A DNA stretch of 64,000 nucleotides from an uncultured Clostridia bacterium (GTDB taxonomy: Bacteria; Bacillota; Clostridia; TANB77; CAG-508), in NCBI GenBank assembly GCA_948934525.1, contig CAQZSK010000003.1:1-64000 (forward strand), given 5' to 3'. Positions 8,526-18,022 of the stretch are shown one piece after another. Below the pieces are notes generated by a model. That model worked only from the letters and a program-made list of their open reading frames with translations, was not told the DNA's origin and made no database searches. The translations under genes were made by a program, and so were the position numbers. How positions within the stretch are numbered: position 1 is the stretch's first letter; each line of letters begins with the position of its first letter.

Positions 8526-8882
8526 ATGGAAGAGGACAAGAAAAAAGTAACTGCACAAAAAGTAGGAAAAAGAATTTATGAGCTTAGAAAAGAGCATAAG
8601 TTAACTAGAGAGAAATTCGCTGAGCTTTGTGATATTTCTGCTCAACATGTTTACTATTTAGAAAATGGGGATACTCTTCCTGGCTGTATTACTTTAATTG
8701 ATATCTGTAATCAGTTTCATATTTCACCTTCTAAACTTCTATTAGACTCTGTTGAAACAGAAGGACATATCTTTGATGAAACATTACTTACTGACTTTAA
8801 TAAGCTTTCATCACAAAATAAAAGCTTTGTAATAAATATGGTAGATTCAATGATACATTTGTTATTAGAAAAAAACATTTAA
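8526..8882 (+). CDS. XRE-family HTH transcriptional regulator
   Basis: 118 residues: a Cro/CI helix-turn-helix in residues 10-75 (VGKRIYELRKEHKLTREKFA, then SAQHVYYLENGDTLPGCITL) followed by a 40-residue tail ending in NKSFVINMVDSMIHLLLEK, of the kind often used for dimerisation. An AGGGGG ribosome site precedes the ATG. It is divergent from the secreted-protein gene, and direct repeats in the shared region overlap that gene's promoter, so repression of the neighbouring surface-protein unit is the simplest reading. Confidence 0.88.
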   Translation: MEEDKKKVTAQKVGKRIYELRKEHKLTREKFAELCDISAQHVYYLENGDTLPGCITLIDICNQFHISPSKLLLDSVETEGHIFDETLLTDFNKLSSQNKSFVINMVDSMIHLLLEKNI

Positions 8883-8936
8883 AAAATTCATGCCAATTTA
8901 AAGGACATACATCTAATCAACAAAAACTTTCGTTTT

Positions 8937-8967
8937 TGTCAGTTAAACATACGTCCCTAAACTGACA
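8937..8967. repeat. REP-like intergenic palindrome, copy 2
   Basis: TGTCAGTT (8937-8944) and AAACTGACA (8959-8967) flank ACGTCCCT. It lies between two convergent genes, ending just before the sortase stop codon. See copy 1 at 773. Confidence 0.65.
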
Positions 8968-8969
8968 TT

Positions 8970-9749
8970 TTATTCATTTGCTCTCGCTTTTGCAATAAAC
9001 CTTTGAGAACCATCATAATTACAAGTAATTAAAGTAATTTCTTTTTTTCCATTTGTTCTTTGACTTGTACAAGTAGTATCATATGGATCTATCATATCTG
9101 TTTGATACACATAATAGCTCAATTTTTCTCCATCCATTTCTGTAATAATAATTTCTGCTCCCTGTTTGATTTGATTTAATTTTCCAAAAAATCTACTATC
9201 ATTATAATTATGACCTACAATACACAAATTTCCCTCTTGATTTGGATTAGGTCCCCAATATTTGTTTAGAGATACTTTTAATAATTCTGTGGTTGTAGTA
9301 GCAAGTACAGGATATTCTATTCCTAAACTTGGAATAGACAAATATGCTATTGTATCATATTTCTTGCCATTTGGTGCAATTGCTTTTTTTACAACTAATT
9401 TTTTTTCTGCTACTTTTGCTTCTTTTAAAGTATTATCCTCTAAACTAAAAACTGTTTGTTTTATACACTGTTTCACATCATTAGAAAGCTCTGGTATTTG
9501 ATTAATTAATATCTCCTCTTGTGACATAGCCTCTGATGCTACGTTCCAAGATCCAAAACCAACTAAGAACACAGTGCATGCCGCTATAATTAATATTAAA
9601 CTGGTTATCATCATTCTCCTCGCGCTAGTTACTTTTCTGCTCTTTTTTTGTGGAGTGCAAACAAACTCTTGTTGTTTTGCATACTCTTTTGCATCCACAA
9701 TAATTCTTTCATTATATGAGGAATCATTTGTATAAAGAATTTGAATCAT
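8970..9749 (-). CDS. Sortase (class D-like transpeptidase)
   Basis: Sortases cut a C-terminal sorting signal on exported proteins and join them to the cell wall or to each other. This 259-residue protein has a basic N-terminal region, a membrane segment (about 46-66) and a C-terminal sortase barrel with the catalytic triad visible: His180 in IVGHNYN, Cys243 in TLITCNYDGSQRF and Arg250. The N-terminal anchor and the AYLSIPSLGIEYPVL strand fit the class D/E group. An AGGAAG site precedes the ATG. No canonical LPXTG protein is seen in the window; the adhesin ending at 26583 has a possible variant signal (SIKTG). The GdpP gene lies 56 bases upstream on the same strand. Confidence 0.92.
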   Translation of the reverse strand: MIQILYTNDSSYNERIIVDAKEYAKQQEFVCTPQKKSRKVTSARRMMITSLILIIAACTVFLVGFGSWNVASEAMSQEEILINQIPELSNDVKQCIKQTVFSLEDNTLKEAKVAEKKLVVKKAIAPNGKKYDTIAYLSIPSLGIEYPVLATTTTELLKVSLNKYWGPNPNQEGNLCIVGHNYNDSRFFGKLNQIKQGAEIIITEMDGEKLSYYVYQTDMIDPYDTTCTSQRTNGKKEITLITCNYDGSQRFIAKARANE

Positions 9750-9805
9750 TCACTTCCTATAGAGCTCTTTTGCAATAGCTCTACTTCCTCCTTTTCAAAA
9801 TATTC

Positions 9806-11806
9806 TTATCCTGCAATTTCACTAAAATATTCATTAATACGAATTATTAATTCTTGTTTTACTTCCTCCATTGTCATTCCTTCTACTTGTGCTCCTGCTA
9901 AAGTAATATGACCTCCGCCACCTAACTTTTCTAAGATGACTTGAACATTAATATCTCCTATAGAACGTCCACTAATACATATCTTCTCTCCAATTTGCCC
10001 CATAACAAAGGATGCTGTAATATCACTAATAGTTAATAATTCATCTGCTGCTTTAGCACAAATCAAATTAGCATCTTTATCTGTTTCATCATAAGTAGAG
10101 ATAGCAATATTATTATTCACTATTTCTGCTTTTTCTACAATTTTAGAAATTTTATTATATGTTTTTAAATCACTCTGGAACCATTTTTTTACTTTAATAA
10201 TATCCACTCCACACTTTCTTAAATATGCGGCTGCTTCAAAAGTTCTAACTCCTGTTTTAAAAGTAAAGTTTTTTGTATCCATCATAATTCCTGCATATAA
10301 ACTTTCTGCTTCTATCGTTGTTAGCTCTACCTCTTTTGTTGCATATTCTAAAATCTCTGTTACCAACTCTGATGCTGAAGAAGCATATACCTCATGGAAT
10401 GTTAAAATACTATCTTCAATATAATCTACACTTTTTCTATGGTGATCAATAATAACTATTTTATGAGTTTCTTCTAACAACTCTGGAATTTCCACATAAT
10501 TTATTTTATGTGTATCTACAATAACAAGTAAAGTATCTGGTGTAATTTTAGAAATAGCTTCTGCTTTATTAATAATGCTTTCTGTATATTCTGGTTCTTG
10601 CTGTGCAGTTTCTACAAAGCTTTGCAAGTTTACTCCTGTTTGATTATATATTACATAGGCTTCTTTATCTAAAGTTCTAGCTAATCGATAAATTCCCATA
10701 CTAGCTCCCATAGAGTCCATATCTCCATTGGTATGTCCCATAACCATAACTTTATCAGCTTCATTCATTAACTCTTCTAACGCATGTGATACAATTCTTG
10801 CCTTTACCTTTGTTAGCTTCTCTACTTCTTGAGATCTTCCTCCAAAGAAAGTATATTTGCCCTCTTTTCTGACAACAGCTTGATCTCCACCTCTTCCTAA
10901 TGCAATGTCTAGTCCTGCCTGTGCAGATTTATATTTCTCGTAGTTAGATTCACCTTCATTTGAAACAGCTATACTTAAAGTAATTTGGATTTTATCTGAT
11001 AACTCTAATTCTTTAATAGTATCTAATATTTTAAACTTTCCTTCTTCTAATTCTACTAAATGCCTTTGCTCAAAAATACAGACAAAAGTATCTCTTTCTG
11101 ATTTTATTACTAGTCCTTCAAAAGTAGCTGCCCAATCATAAATATTTTTTTCTATCTTTGCCATTAAAACAGGCTTATCTTCATCTTCTATTCTTTGGTT
11201 AACTTCTTCAAAATTATCTACCATAATAACGCCAACGCAAATTTGCGAATCTTGATAATTCTGTTGTAATTCTATATGTTCTGTATTTTCTAAAAAATAT
11301 AAAGTTAACATATATTTTTCTTTTGCTTGTGTATATTTACCAAAAATCTGATAAATCTTCTCCCCAATTTTTATCTCCTTTTGGATATCTTTTTCTGGAT
11401 TTTCAGGGTTATTTTCAATCTCTAATTTTATTTGTTTTACTAAATCATTTAAAATATTTTTTATATCAACATTTGCAAATTCTTGACTAAACTTGTTACT
11501 TTTCCATACTACATTTCCATCTGTTTCTACTATAACAAGTGGAAAAGGTGAATTAATCATAGTGTTTTTAGCTGCTTTATCTACATGAAATGTTAAGTCT
11601 TGAAGATGCTCTGACAATTCGCTTTCACGTTTTTGGTTACTCCAATAAGTATACACTAATACCACTATATATACAAAAATAGCAGGTATTAAATATCTTA
11701 CATTTAAAATGCTAATCAAAATCAACAAAACTGCTATTACAATTAAATATATTTTAGTTCTTACCATTAGCCCTTTAAATATTTGTCTTGTATTATTATT
11801 TTGCAT
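9806..11806 (-). CDS. gdpP: Cyclic-di-AMP phosphodiesterase GdpP (DHH family)
   Basis: 666 residues in the GdpP order: two membrane helices (about 17-52), a PAS-like region (about 80-170), a degenerate GGDEF domain (about 185-315) and the DHH-DHHA1 phosphodiesterase. Metal-binding motifs are visible: GHTNGDMDSMG (His358, Asp362, Asp364), VIVDTH (Asp431), IIDHHRKS (454-456) and near the end GGGGHITLAGA. The enzyme hydrolyses c-di-AMP to pApA at the membrane and so affects osmotic balance, potassium transport and cell-wall stress. An AGGAGA site precedes the ATG. It is followed on the same strand by the sortase gene. Confidence 0.95.
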   Translation of the reverse strand: MQNNNTRQIFKGLMVRTKIYLIVIAVLLILISILNVRYLIPAIFVYIVVLVYTYWSNQKRESELSEHLQDLTFHVDKAAKNTMINSPFPLVIVETDGNVVWKSNKFSQEFANVDIKNILNDLVKQIKLEIENNPENPEKDIQKEIKIGEKIYQIFGKYTQAKEKYMLTLYFLENTEHIELQQNYQDSQICVGVIMVDNFEEVNQRIEDEDKPVLMAKIEKNIYDWAATFEGLVIKSERDTFVCIFEQRHLVELEEGKFKILDTIKELELSDKIQITLSIAVSNEGESNYEKYKSAQAGLDIALGRGGDQAVVRKEGKYTFFGGRSQEVEKLTKVKARIVSHALEELMNEADKVMVMGHTNGDMDSMGASMGIYRLARTLDKEAYVIYNQTGVNLQSFVETAQQEPEYTESIINKAEAISKITPDTLLVIVDTHKINYVEIPELLEETHKIVIIDHHRKSVDYIEDSILTFHEVYASSASELVTEILEYATKEVELTTIEAESLYAGIMMDTKNFTFKTGVRTFEAAAYLRKCGVDIIKVKKWFQSDLKTYNKISKIVEKAEIVNNNIAISTYDETDKDANLICAKAADELLTISDITASFVMGQIGEKICISGRSIGDINVQVILEKLGGGGHITLAGAQVEGMTMEEVKQELIIRINEYFSEIAG

Positions 11807-12009
11807 AAAAAATCTCCTTTTTATCTCTTTTATTATACTATTTTTCTAGTGTTTTGTCAATTTTGGAAACTAGCAAATTTGTAAAATCCTGATTTATTTA
11901 TAATATTGTTTTAATAATTCATTTTACAAAATATTTTATCTAAAAAATATCTTTTAAATTTCAGAAGAATATAAGAATATAAAAGTGAAAGAAAAGTTAG
12001 GAAAAACAA

Positions 12010-13608
12010 ATGGAGGCAAGTTTAGTAACCATTGTAGTTCTTTTAATACTAGCAGGAATAACGATTACTTATGTCATGGGAGATAATAGCATTTTAAAAA
12101 AGACATCAGAAGCTAAATTGCAAACTAATATTGCAAAAGCAAGAGAAAAATTAGAATTGGTTCTATCAGATGCTCAAATTCAAAAACATACAAATCCAAA
12201 ATATAACCAAAATGACTATCTGGATGCATTACTGATAGCAAAAATACACAACATAAAAGTATTAGAAAATATTGTAATTGTAGACAATATTGCATTTGAA
12301 ATAGATAGAAGCATACCATCAATCGGAAAATATGTAGGAGAAGAAAAAGATTTAGTATTTCCAGAAGTACAGTTAAGTAAATTAATATCAGAAAATTTCC
12401 AAAAGGCAACCATTACCATAAAAGCAAAAGAAGAAAAAAATGGAATTAACAGAATAGTAATTATGCAAAATGGTTTTGAAATAGCAACTTTTAAATATGA
12501 TAATGTAAAAGAAGAAATCACAATTGATTATGATAAGATAACAAGAAATGGTAAATATGTAGTAAAAGTATATAGTGTATTGTCAATCAGTGAAATGATA
12601 GAAATAGAAGGCTTAATACCATCCATAGAATACAATCCAATAGGAAGTGTAGAATATAAAAAGGAACATCAAGTAATAATGACAGTAAAAGAAGCAGGAG
12701 ATAAAGTAATAAATATCAAATATCAATGGCTAAACACATTAAAAGAGCCAGAAGAAAATACCTTTATAAAAATCTACAATAAAGGTGAAACCATAACACA
12801 AGGTGAATTAACTGGAGACTGGTATTTATGGACATTATTAGAAACAGAATCTGGCTTCAAAAGAATAGAAAGAAGTGAAGTATTTCACTTTGACAATCAA
12901 GGGCCAGTAGTAACATTAACTTCAACTCCAATATCAGAAACAGAATTTGGCTTAACAGTAACAACAAGAGATGAACATTCCAAACTTAAAGAATGTAAAT
13001 TCTATATAGATAATCAGTTGAAAGAAACAAAAGATATATTAGAAGAAACAATAAATTATACTGTTAATGTAGATACTATGAATCATTATGAAACATATGT
13101 AGTCGTAACAGATATATTAGGAAATGATACAAGAGTAGAGTGTAAAGCTAGAACAAAAATGTATGCATGGGAAACCTATGTAGCCAAAAATAATCCAATC
13201 TATGTAAAAAGAGGTTCCAAAATAGTAAGAATCACTCTAGATGACTCTAAAGCTGTATATCATCCAGATAAGGACGAGGTGTCATTTTCCTCGTCAAGTG
13301 GATACTCCTTTCAACCAAAAAGCACTATTGGAAGAACCATGTTCCCCGCAGCTTGGAAGCAACTTGAAAGTTGGAAAGCAGCTGTCATACCAAATGGACG
13401 TGTTGGATACTATCAATATTATAACTTTGTGTCCACAAGTGGTAATTCATATACATATGATGTTAAATATCATTATTGTGAACAAGAAGCTAGGTGGTCA
13501 AGAGGAAATAGTAGAAATACAGTTGTTATAGATATTAATTCAAATAAATACCCTGCAAACGATCACATTGGAAATATTTGGTATGTGAAAAAAAATACAT
13601 TAGAATAG
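12010..13608 (+). CDS. Pilin-like helix protein with Ig-like region; leader apparently damaged
   Basis: 532 residues. The start carries the same helix and GDNSI as the genes at 1-496 and 5298-7577, but the basic leader and the cleavage Gly are missing, and the helix starts three residues after the ATG. A normal-looking leader (KEKLGKTNGG) is encoded just upstream from a GTG at 11985, but in another frame, which suggests a small deletion at the leader/helix joint. The body has an Ig-like stretch around residues 295-390 (GPVVTLTSTPISETEFGLTV) and an unknown C-terminal domain rich in Tyr and Trp. The ribosome site is weak (AGGAAAA). It may be exported poorly or not at all; function unknown. Confidence 0.7.
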   Translation: MEASLVTIVVLLILAGITITYVMGDNSILKKTSEAKLQTNIAKAREKLELVLSDAQIQKHTNPKYNQNDYLDALLIAKIHNIKVLENIVIVDNIAFEIDRSIPSIGKYVGEEKDLVFPEVQLSKLISENFQKATITIKAKEEKNGINRIVIMQNGFEIATFKYDNVKEEITIDYDKITRNGKYVVKVYSVLSISEMIEIEGLIPSIEYNPIGSVEYKKEHQVIMTVKEAGDKVINIKYQWLNTLKEPEENTFIKIYNKGETITQGELTGDWYLWTLLETESGFKRIERSEVFHFDNQGPVVTLTSTPISETEFGLTVTTRDEHSKLKECKFYIDNQLKETKDILEETINYTVNVDTMNHYETYVVVTDILGNDTRVECKARTKMYAWETYVAKNNPIYVKRGSKIVRITLDDSKAVYHPDKDEVSFSSSSGYSFQPKSTIGRTMFPAAWKQLESWKAAVIPNGRVGYYQYYNFVSTSGNSYTYDVKYHYCEQEARWSRGNSRNTVVIDINSNKYPANDHIGNIWYVKKNTLE

Positions 13609-13616
13609 AAAGGCTC

Positions 13617-13665
13617 TAAAAAGACAGATTACTACCTTTTACAAGTAATAATCTGTCCTTTTTAT
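13617..13665. terminator. Bidirectional terminator
   Basis: AAAAAGACAGATTA pairs with TAATCTGTCCTTTT with an A-rich left flank and T-rich right flank, so it can stop transcription both from the gene ending at 13608 and from rpoC ending at 13717. Confidence 0.8.
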
Positions 13666-13716
13666 TATTATGAATAAAGAAGTTTCTGTCTTTAACTAAT
13701 TAATTCTACAAATCTC

Positions 13717-16700
13717 TTATATATTCATATTTGTGGTCTCTGATTCTTCCTCATTTTCTTCTGTATTAATACGTGTATTTTTGTATATTGGAAGTCCTGT
13801 TCCTGCTGGAATTAACTTACCAATAATAACATTTTCTTTTAGTCCAATTAATTCATCTACTTTACCTTTAACAGCTGCTTCTGTTAATACTCTTGTTGTC
13901 TCTTGGAATGATGCTGCTGATAAGAAGCTTTCTGTTGCAAGTGATGCTTTAGTAATACCTAATAATAGACGTTTTCCATCTGCTAGTTTCTTTCCTTCTG
14001 CTTTTGCCTTTTCATTTGCTTCTTCAAATTCATAAATGTCTACTAAAGAACCAGCTAATAGTTCTGTATCTCCATTATCTTCCACTCTTACTTTTTTAAG
14101 CATTTGTCTACCAATTACTTCAATGTGTTTGTCATTGATATCAACACCTTGATTACGATAAACTTTTTGAACTTCTTGTACTAAATATTCAAATACCCCT
14201 TCAGCACCTTTGATGGCAAAAATGTCACTTGGATTAATAGAACCTTCTGTTAAAGGATCACCTGCTTCAACCCAATCTCCTTCTCTTACCTTTAACTTAG
14301 CTCCAAATGGAATTGGATATGTTTTAGAATTATCACTAGATGTAATAGTAACTTCTTTTTTCTTCTTTTCTTCAGAGATTTTAACTGTTCCTTCAATTTC
14401 TGTAATAATAGCTAATCCCTTTGGTTTACGAGCTTCGAAAAGCTCCTCAACTCTTGGAAGACCTTGTGTAATATCTGCAACACCTGCAACACCACCAGAG
14501 TGAATTGTTCTCATAGTAAGCTGTGTACCAGGCTCACCAATAGATTGTGCAGCAATAATACCAACTGATTCACCAATATTAACTAAGTCACGTGTTGCTA
14601 AGCCCATACCATAACATTTACGGCAAACACCATGTTTTGTATGACAACCTAATGCTGAACGTACTTTTACTTTCTCCATACCAATTGCTCTTATCTTTTC
14701 TGCCATGCTTTCTGTAATCATTGTATCTGTATCTACAATGACTTCTTTGGTAGTTGGATCAATAATAGTTTCTAGTGGGAATCTACCAACTAATCTTTCT
14801 TCTAGTTTTTCAATAATTTGGTTTCCATCTTTAATATCTGTTAATTCTACACCTTCATGTGTTCCACAATCATCTTCACGAACGATAATATCTTGTGATA
14901 CATCTACTAATCTTCTTGTTAAGTATCCAGAGTCAGCTGTTCTTAACGCTGTATCTGTTAAACCTTTTCTGGCACCGTGTGCAGAAATAAAGTATTCTAG
15001 AGCATCTAGACCTTCACGGAAAGATGAGGTAATTGGAATTTCAACTGTTTTACCAGTTGTACTTGCCATAAGACCACGCATACCTGAAATTTGTCTTAAT
15101 TGGTTTACGTTACCTCTGGCACCTGATTGGCTCATCATATATACTGGGTTTAATTCTTCAAAATTACTCTTCATAGCTTCTGTAACATCATCTGTTGCTT
15201 TTTCCCAAATCTTGATAACAGAATTGTATCTTTCCTCGTTAGTAATTAAACCACGTTTATATTGTTTTAATACGTTATTTACTTGTTCATCTGCATCTGC
15301 TAAAATTTGTTTTTTAGCTGCTGGTACTTTAACATCATCAATTGATACTGTAATACCAGCTGTTGTTGAGTGTTTGAAACCAGTTGCTTTGATATAATCA
15401 AGTAATTCTGCTGTTGCACTTAATCCATTTGCGTTTATAGATTTAGCAATAATTTTTCCTAAAGTCTTTTTCGCAACAGGGAAATCAATTTCTAACTTTA
15501 ATAAGTTTTCTTTCTTGGTTCTATCTACAAAACCAAGATTTTGTGGAATTCCTTGGTTATAGATAATTCTACCAACTGTTGTCTCAATTTTACCAGTTAC
15601 TAATTCACCATCAATTTCTTTCTCCATTTTTACCCAGATTTTACAATGTAGTCCTAAATCATGGTTATAATATGCCATAATCGCTTCATCTGGTGAAGAA
15701 TAGTAATTTCCTTCTCCAATTTCTCCTGGTACTTCCATAGTTAAATAGTAAGCACCTAAGATCATATCTTGGGTTGGTACTGTTACTGGTTTACCATCTT
15801 GTGGTTTTAGTAAGTTGTTAACTGATAGCATTAAATATCTTGCTTCTGCTTGTGCTTCTGGTGATAATGGTAAGTGAATAGCCATTTGGTCACCGTCGAA
15901 GTCAGCATTGAATGCTGTACATACTAATGGGTGAAGTTTAATCGCTCTACCTTCTACTAATACTGGTTCAAATGCTTGAATACCAAGTCTATGTAGTGTT
16001 GGTGCACGGTTTAGAAGTACTGGATGGTCTTTAATAACATCTTCTAGGATATCCCATACTTCTGGACGTAATCTTTCTACCATTCTTTTTGCATTTTTGA
16101 TATTGTGAGCAATACCACGTCCAACTAATTCTTTCATAACAAATGGTTTAAATAATTCTACTGCCATTTCTTTAGGCACACCACATTGATATAGTTTTAG
16201 TTCTGGTCCTACTACGATAACAGAACGTCCTGAATAGTCAACACGTTTACCAAGTAAGTTTTGACGGAATCTACCTTGTTTACCTTTTAACATATCTGAT
16301 AAAGATTTTAAAGCTCTTCCACCAGCACCTGTTACAGGTCTTCCACGTCTACCATTGTCAATTAAAGCATCAACAGCTTCTTGTAACATTCTTTTTTCGT
16401 TACGTACAATGATTTCTGGAGCACCTAATTCTAATAATCTCTTTAAACGGTTATTTCTATTAATTACTCTACGATATAAGTCGTTTAAATCTGATGTTGC
16501 AAATCTACCACCATCTAATTGTACCATTGGTCTAATATCTGGTGGAATAACTGGAACAACATTCATAATCATCCATTCAGGATGATTTCCTGATAATTTG
16601 AAAGCTTCTACAGTATCTAATCTTTTTACAATTTTAGCTTTCTTTTGCTCACTGGCTTTTTCTAATTCTTTCTTTAACTTTTCTGTTAATTTATCAACAT

Positions 16701-17250
16701 CTACTTCTTTTAATAGCTTTTCAATGGCTTCTGCACCCATTTCAGCTTTAAAAGAACCTCTACCATATTTTTCTTCTGCATCATGGTATTCTTTTTCAGA
16801 TAATACTTGATATTTAGATAATTCACTTGTTCCTTTATCTGTTACAATATAGGATGCAAAGTAAATTACTTTTTCTAAGTTTCTTGGTGTAATATCTAAC
16901 ATTAAACCAATTCTACTTGGAATTCCTTTAAAATACCAAATATGTGCAACTGGTGCTGCAAGTTCAATATGTCCCATTCTTTCACGTCTCACTTTTGATT
17001 TGGTTACTTCAACACCACATCTATCGCAGACAATTCCTTTATATCTTACTCTTTTATACTTACCACAATGGCATTCCCAATCTTTTGTTGGACCGAAAAT
17101 TCTCTCACAGAATAAACCTTCTTTTTCTGGTTTTAAAGTTCTGTAGTTAATTGTTTCTGGTTTTTTTACTTCACCTTTTGACCATTCTCTGATTTTCTCA
17201 TCAGATGCTAAGCCAATTTTGATTTTATTAAAGATTTCTAATTCATCCAC
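13717..17250 (-). CDS. rpoC: RNA polymerase beta' subunit
   Basis: 1177 residues, the usual Bacillota length. Landmarks: the N-terminal zinc ribbon (Cys60, Cys62, Cys75, Cys78), the active-site NADFDGDQM near residue 450 that holds the catalytic magnesium, the bridge helix and trigger loop in the central and C-terminal parts, the second zinc site in [12 protein letters not shown] (about residue 870) and the [18 protein letters not shown] motif. The start is GTG 17250, with GAGGGGGC eight bases before it. Unlike in most bacteria it does not follow rpoB directly; a 162-residue gene and two palindromic repeats intervene. Confidence 0.99.
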   Translation of the reverse strand: MDELEIFNKIKIGLASDEKIREWSKGEVKKPETINYRTLKPEKEGLFCERIFGPTKDWECHCGKYKRVRYKGIVCDRCGVEVTKSKVRRERMGHIELAAPVAHIWYFKGIPSRIGLMLDITPRNLEKVIYFASYIVTDKGTSELSKYQVLSEKEYHDAEEKYGRGSFKAEMGAEAIEKLLKEVDVDKLTEKLKKELEKASEQKKAKIVKRLDTVEAFKLSGNHPEWMIMNVVPVIPPDIRPMVQLDGGRFATSDLNDLYRRVINRNNRLKRLLELGAPEIIVRNEKRMLQEAVDALIDNGRRGRPVTGAGGRALKSLSDMLKGKQGRFRQNLLGKRVDYSGRSVIVVGPELKLYQCGVPKEMAVELFKPFVMKELVGRGIAHNIKNAKRMVERLRPEVWDILEDVIKDHPVLLNRAPTLHRLGIQAFEPVLVEGRAIKLHPLVCTAFNADFDGDQMAIHLPLSPEAQAEARYLMLSVNNLLKPQDGKPVTVPTQDMILGAYYLTMEVPGEIGEGNYYSSPDEAIMAYYNHDLGLHCKIWVKMEKEIDGELVTGKIETTVGRIIYNQGIPQNLGFVDRTKKENLLKLEIDFPVAKKTLGKIIAKSINANGLSATAELLDYIKATGFKHSTTAGITVSIDDVKVPAAKKQILADADEQVNNVLKQYKRGLITNEERYNSVIKIWEKATDDVTEAMKSNFEELNPVYMMSQSGARGNVNQLRQISGMRGLMASTTGKTVEIPITSSFREGLDALEYFISAHGARKGLTDTALRTADSGYLTRRLVDVSQDIIVREDDCGTHEGVELTDIKDGNQIIEKLEERLVGRFPLETIIDPTTKEVIVDTDTMITESMAEKIRAIGMEKVKVRSALGCHTKHGVCRKCYGMGLATRDLVNIGESVGIIAAQSIGEPGTQLTMRTIHSGGVAGVADITQGLPRVEELFEARKPKGLAIITEIEGTVKISEEKKKKEVTITSSDNSKTYPIPFGAKLKVREGDWVEAGDPLTEGSINPSDIFAIKGAEGVFEYLVQEVQKVYRNQGVDINDKHIEVIGRQMLKKVRVEDNGDTELLAGSLVDIYEFEEANEKAKAEGKKLADGKRLLLGITKASLATESFLSAASFQETTRVLTEAAVKGKVDELIGLKENVIIGKLIPAGTGLPIYKNTRINTEENEEESETTNMNI

Positions 17251-17279
17251 GAATTTAGCCCCCTCAATATTATTTTCAG

Positions 17280-17310
17280 TGTCAGTTTAGGGACGTACCT
17301 TAAACCAACA
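17280..17310. repeat. REP-like palindrome, copy 3
   Basis: TGTCAGTTTAGGGACGTACC followed by TTAAACCAACA, a variant of the repeat described at 773. It lies 30 bases before the rpoC start codon, inside the presumed rpoB-rpoC transcript. Confidence 0.6.
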
Positions 17311-17351
17311 CTTTGTTATTTAATTTTCATTATATTAATTCTTCTTCAAAG

Positions 17352-17382
17352 CGTCAGTTAAAGATACGTCCCTAAACCAACA
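17352..17382. repeat. REP-like palindrome, copy 4
   Basis: CGTCAGTTAAAGATACGTCC followed by CTAAACCAACA. It shares the altered right end (ACCAACA instead of ACTGACA) with copy 3, 42 bases away, so the two probably form one composite element in the 244-base gap before rpoC. Confidence 0.6.
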
Positions 17383-17494
17383 CTCTTTCAGGGTTTTCAC
17401 AAATTCTAATGAGATACTTTCCACTGCTGTGCAATTCCCTCTGGTCATTATTTCATTTTTCTTGTGAAGGCTATTTAATTAATTTTCTACTAAG

Positions 17495-17983
17495 TTAAGT
17501 AGCACGTATACATTTGATAATCTCATCTATTATTTTATCGCTTTCTTCACTAACAATTCTATATTCTTTGTTGTAAATCCTGATTAATCTAACCTTGTAC
17601 TGCATATCTTTGTTTTTCTTATATTCCTTTTGGTCATTTTCCAGCATAGGCTTTAGCTTTTTCAGTAATTCTTTCATTCTTTCTAAACTTGAGTGCAACA
17701 TCATATAGCTACCATATTCTTCTTTTATATTATCTTTATAATGTATTTCTGTAACACTTCCGCTATTGTAAACCTTATAAGCGACTATCCCACCATCAAA
17801 TTCAACATCTCTTCTGGGACTTCCTATTTCCTCACTATAACTATTGTCTACATTATTGTAATAATAAAAACATGGCAACAAATTATTGATGAAAATAGCT
17901 CCAAAAGATCGTATATTCAACCAAATATTTATTATTACTAATATTGCTATCCCATATCCCATAATGTATTTTTTAATGGTCAT
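17495..17983 (-). CDS. Membrane-anchored protein of unknown function between rpoB and rpoC
   Basis: 162 residues with one N-terminal membrane segment (about 6-24), an extracytoplasmic beta-rich part with aromatic residues, and a charged helical region (about 95-140, KELLKKLKPMLENDQKEYKK). An AAGGA site precedes the ATG. It starts 39 bases after the rpoB stop and is read in the same direction, so it should be co-transcribed with RNA polymerase genes. I do not recognise a family. Nothing in it suggests a polymerase-related role; insertion of a foreign gene into the operon is the likely origin. Confidence 0.7.
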   Translation of the reverse strand: MTIKKYIMGYGIAILVIINIWLNIRSFGAIFINNLLPCFYYYNNVDNSYSEEIGSPRRDVEFDGGIVAYKVYNSGSVTEIHYKDNIKEEYGSYMMLHSSLERMKELLKKLKPMLENDQKEYKKNKDMQYKVRLIRIYNKEYRIVSEESDKIIDEIIKCIRAT

Positions 17984-18022
17984 GATTTTTCCTTTCAGTA
18001 TACTAATCTACTCACCCTCATC

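Noticed and set aside
14705..15397. 230-codon plus-strand frame (and several similar ones) inside rpoC
   Set aside because: Antisense shadow of a strongly conserved gene; Ser/Thr/Val-rich composition typical of reverse reading of AT-rich coding sequence.
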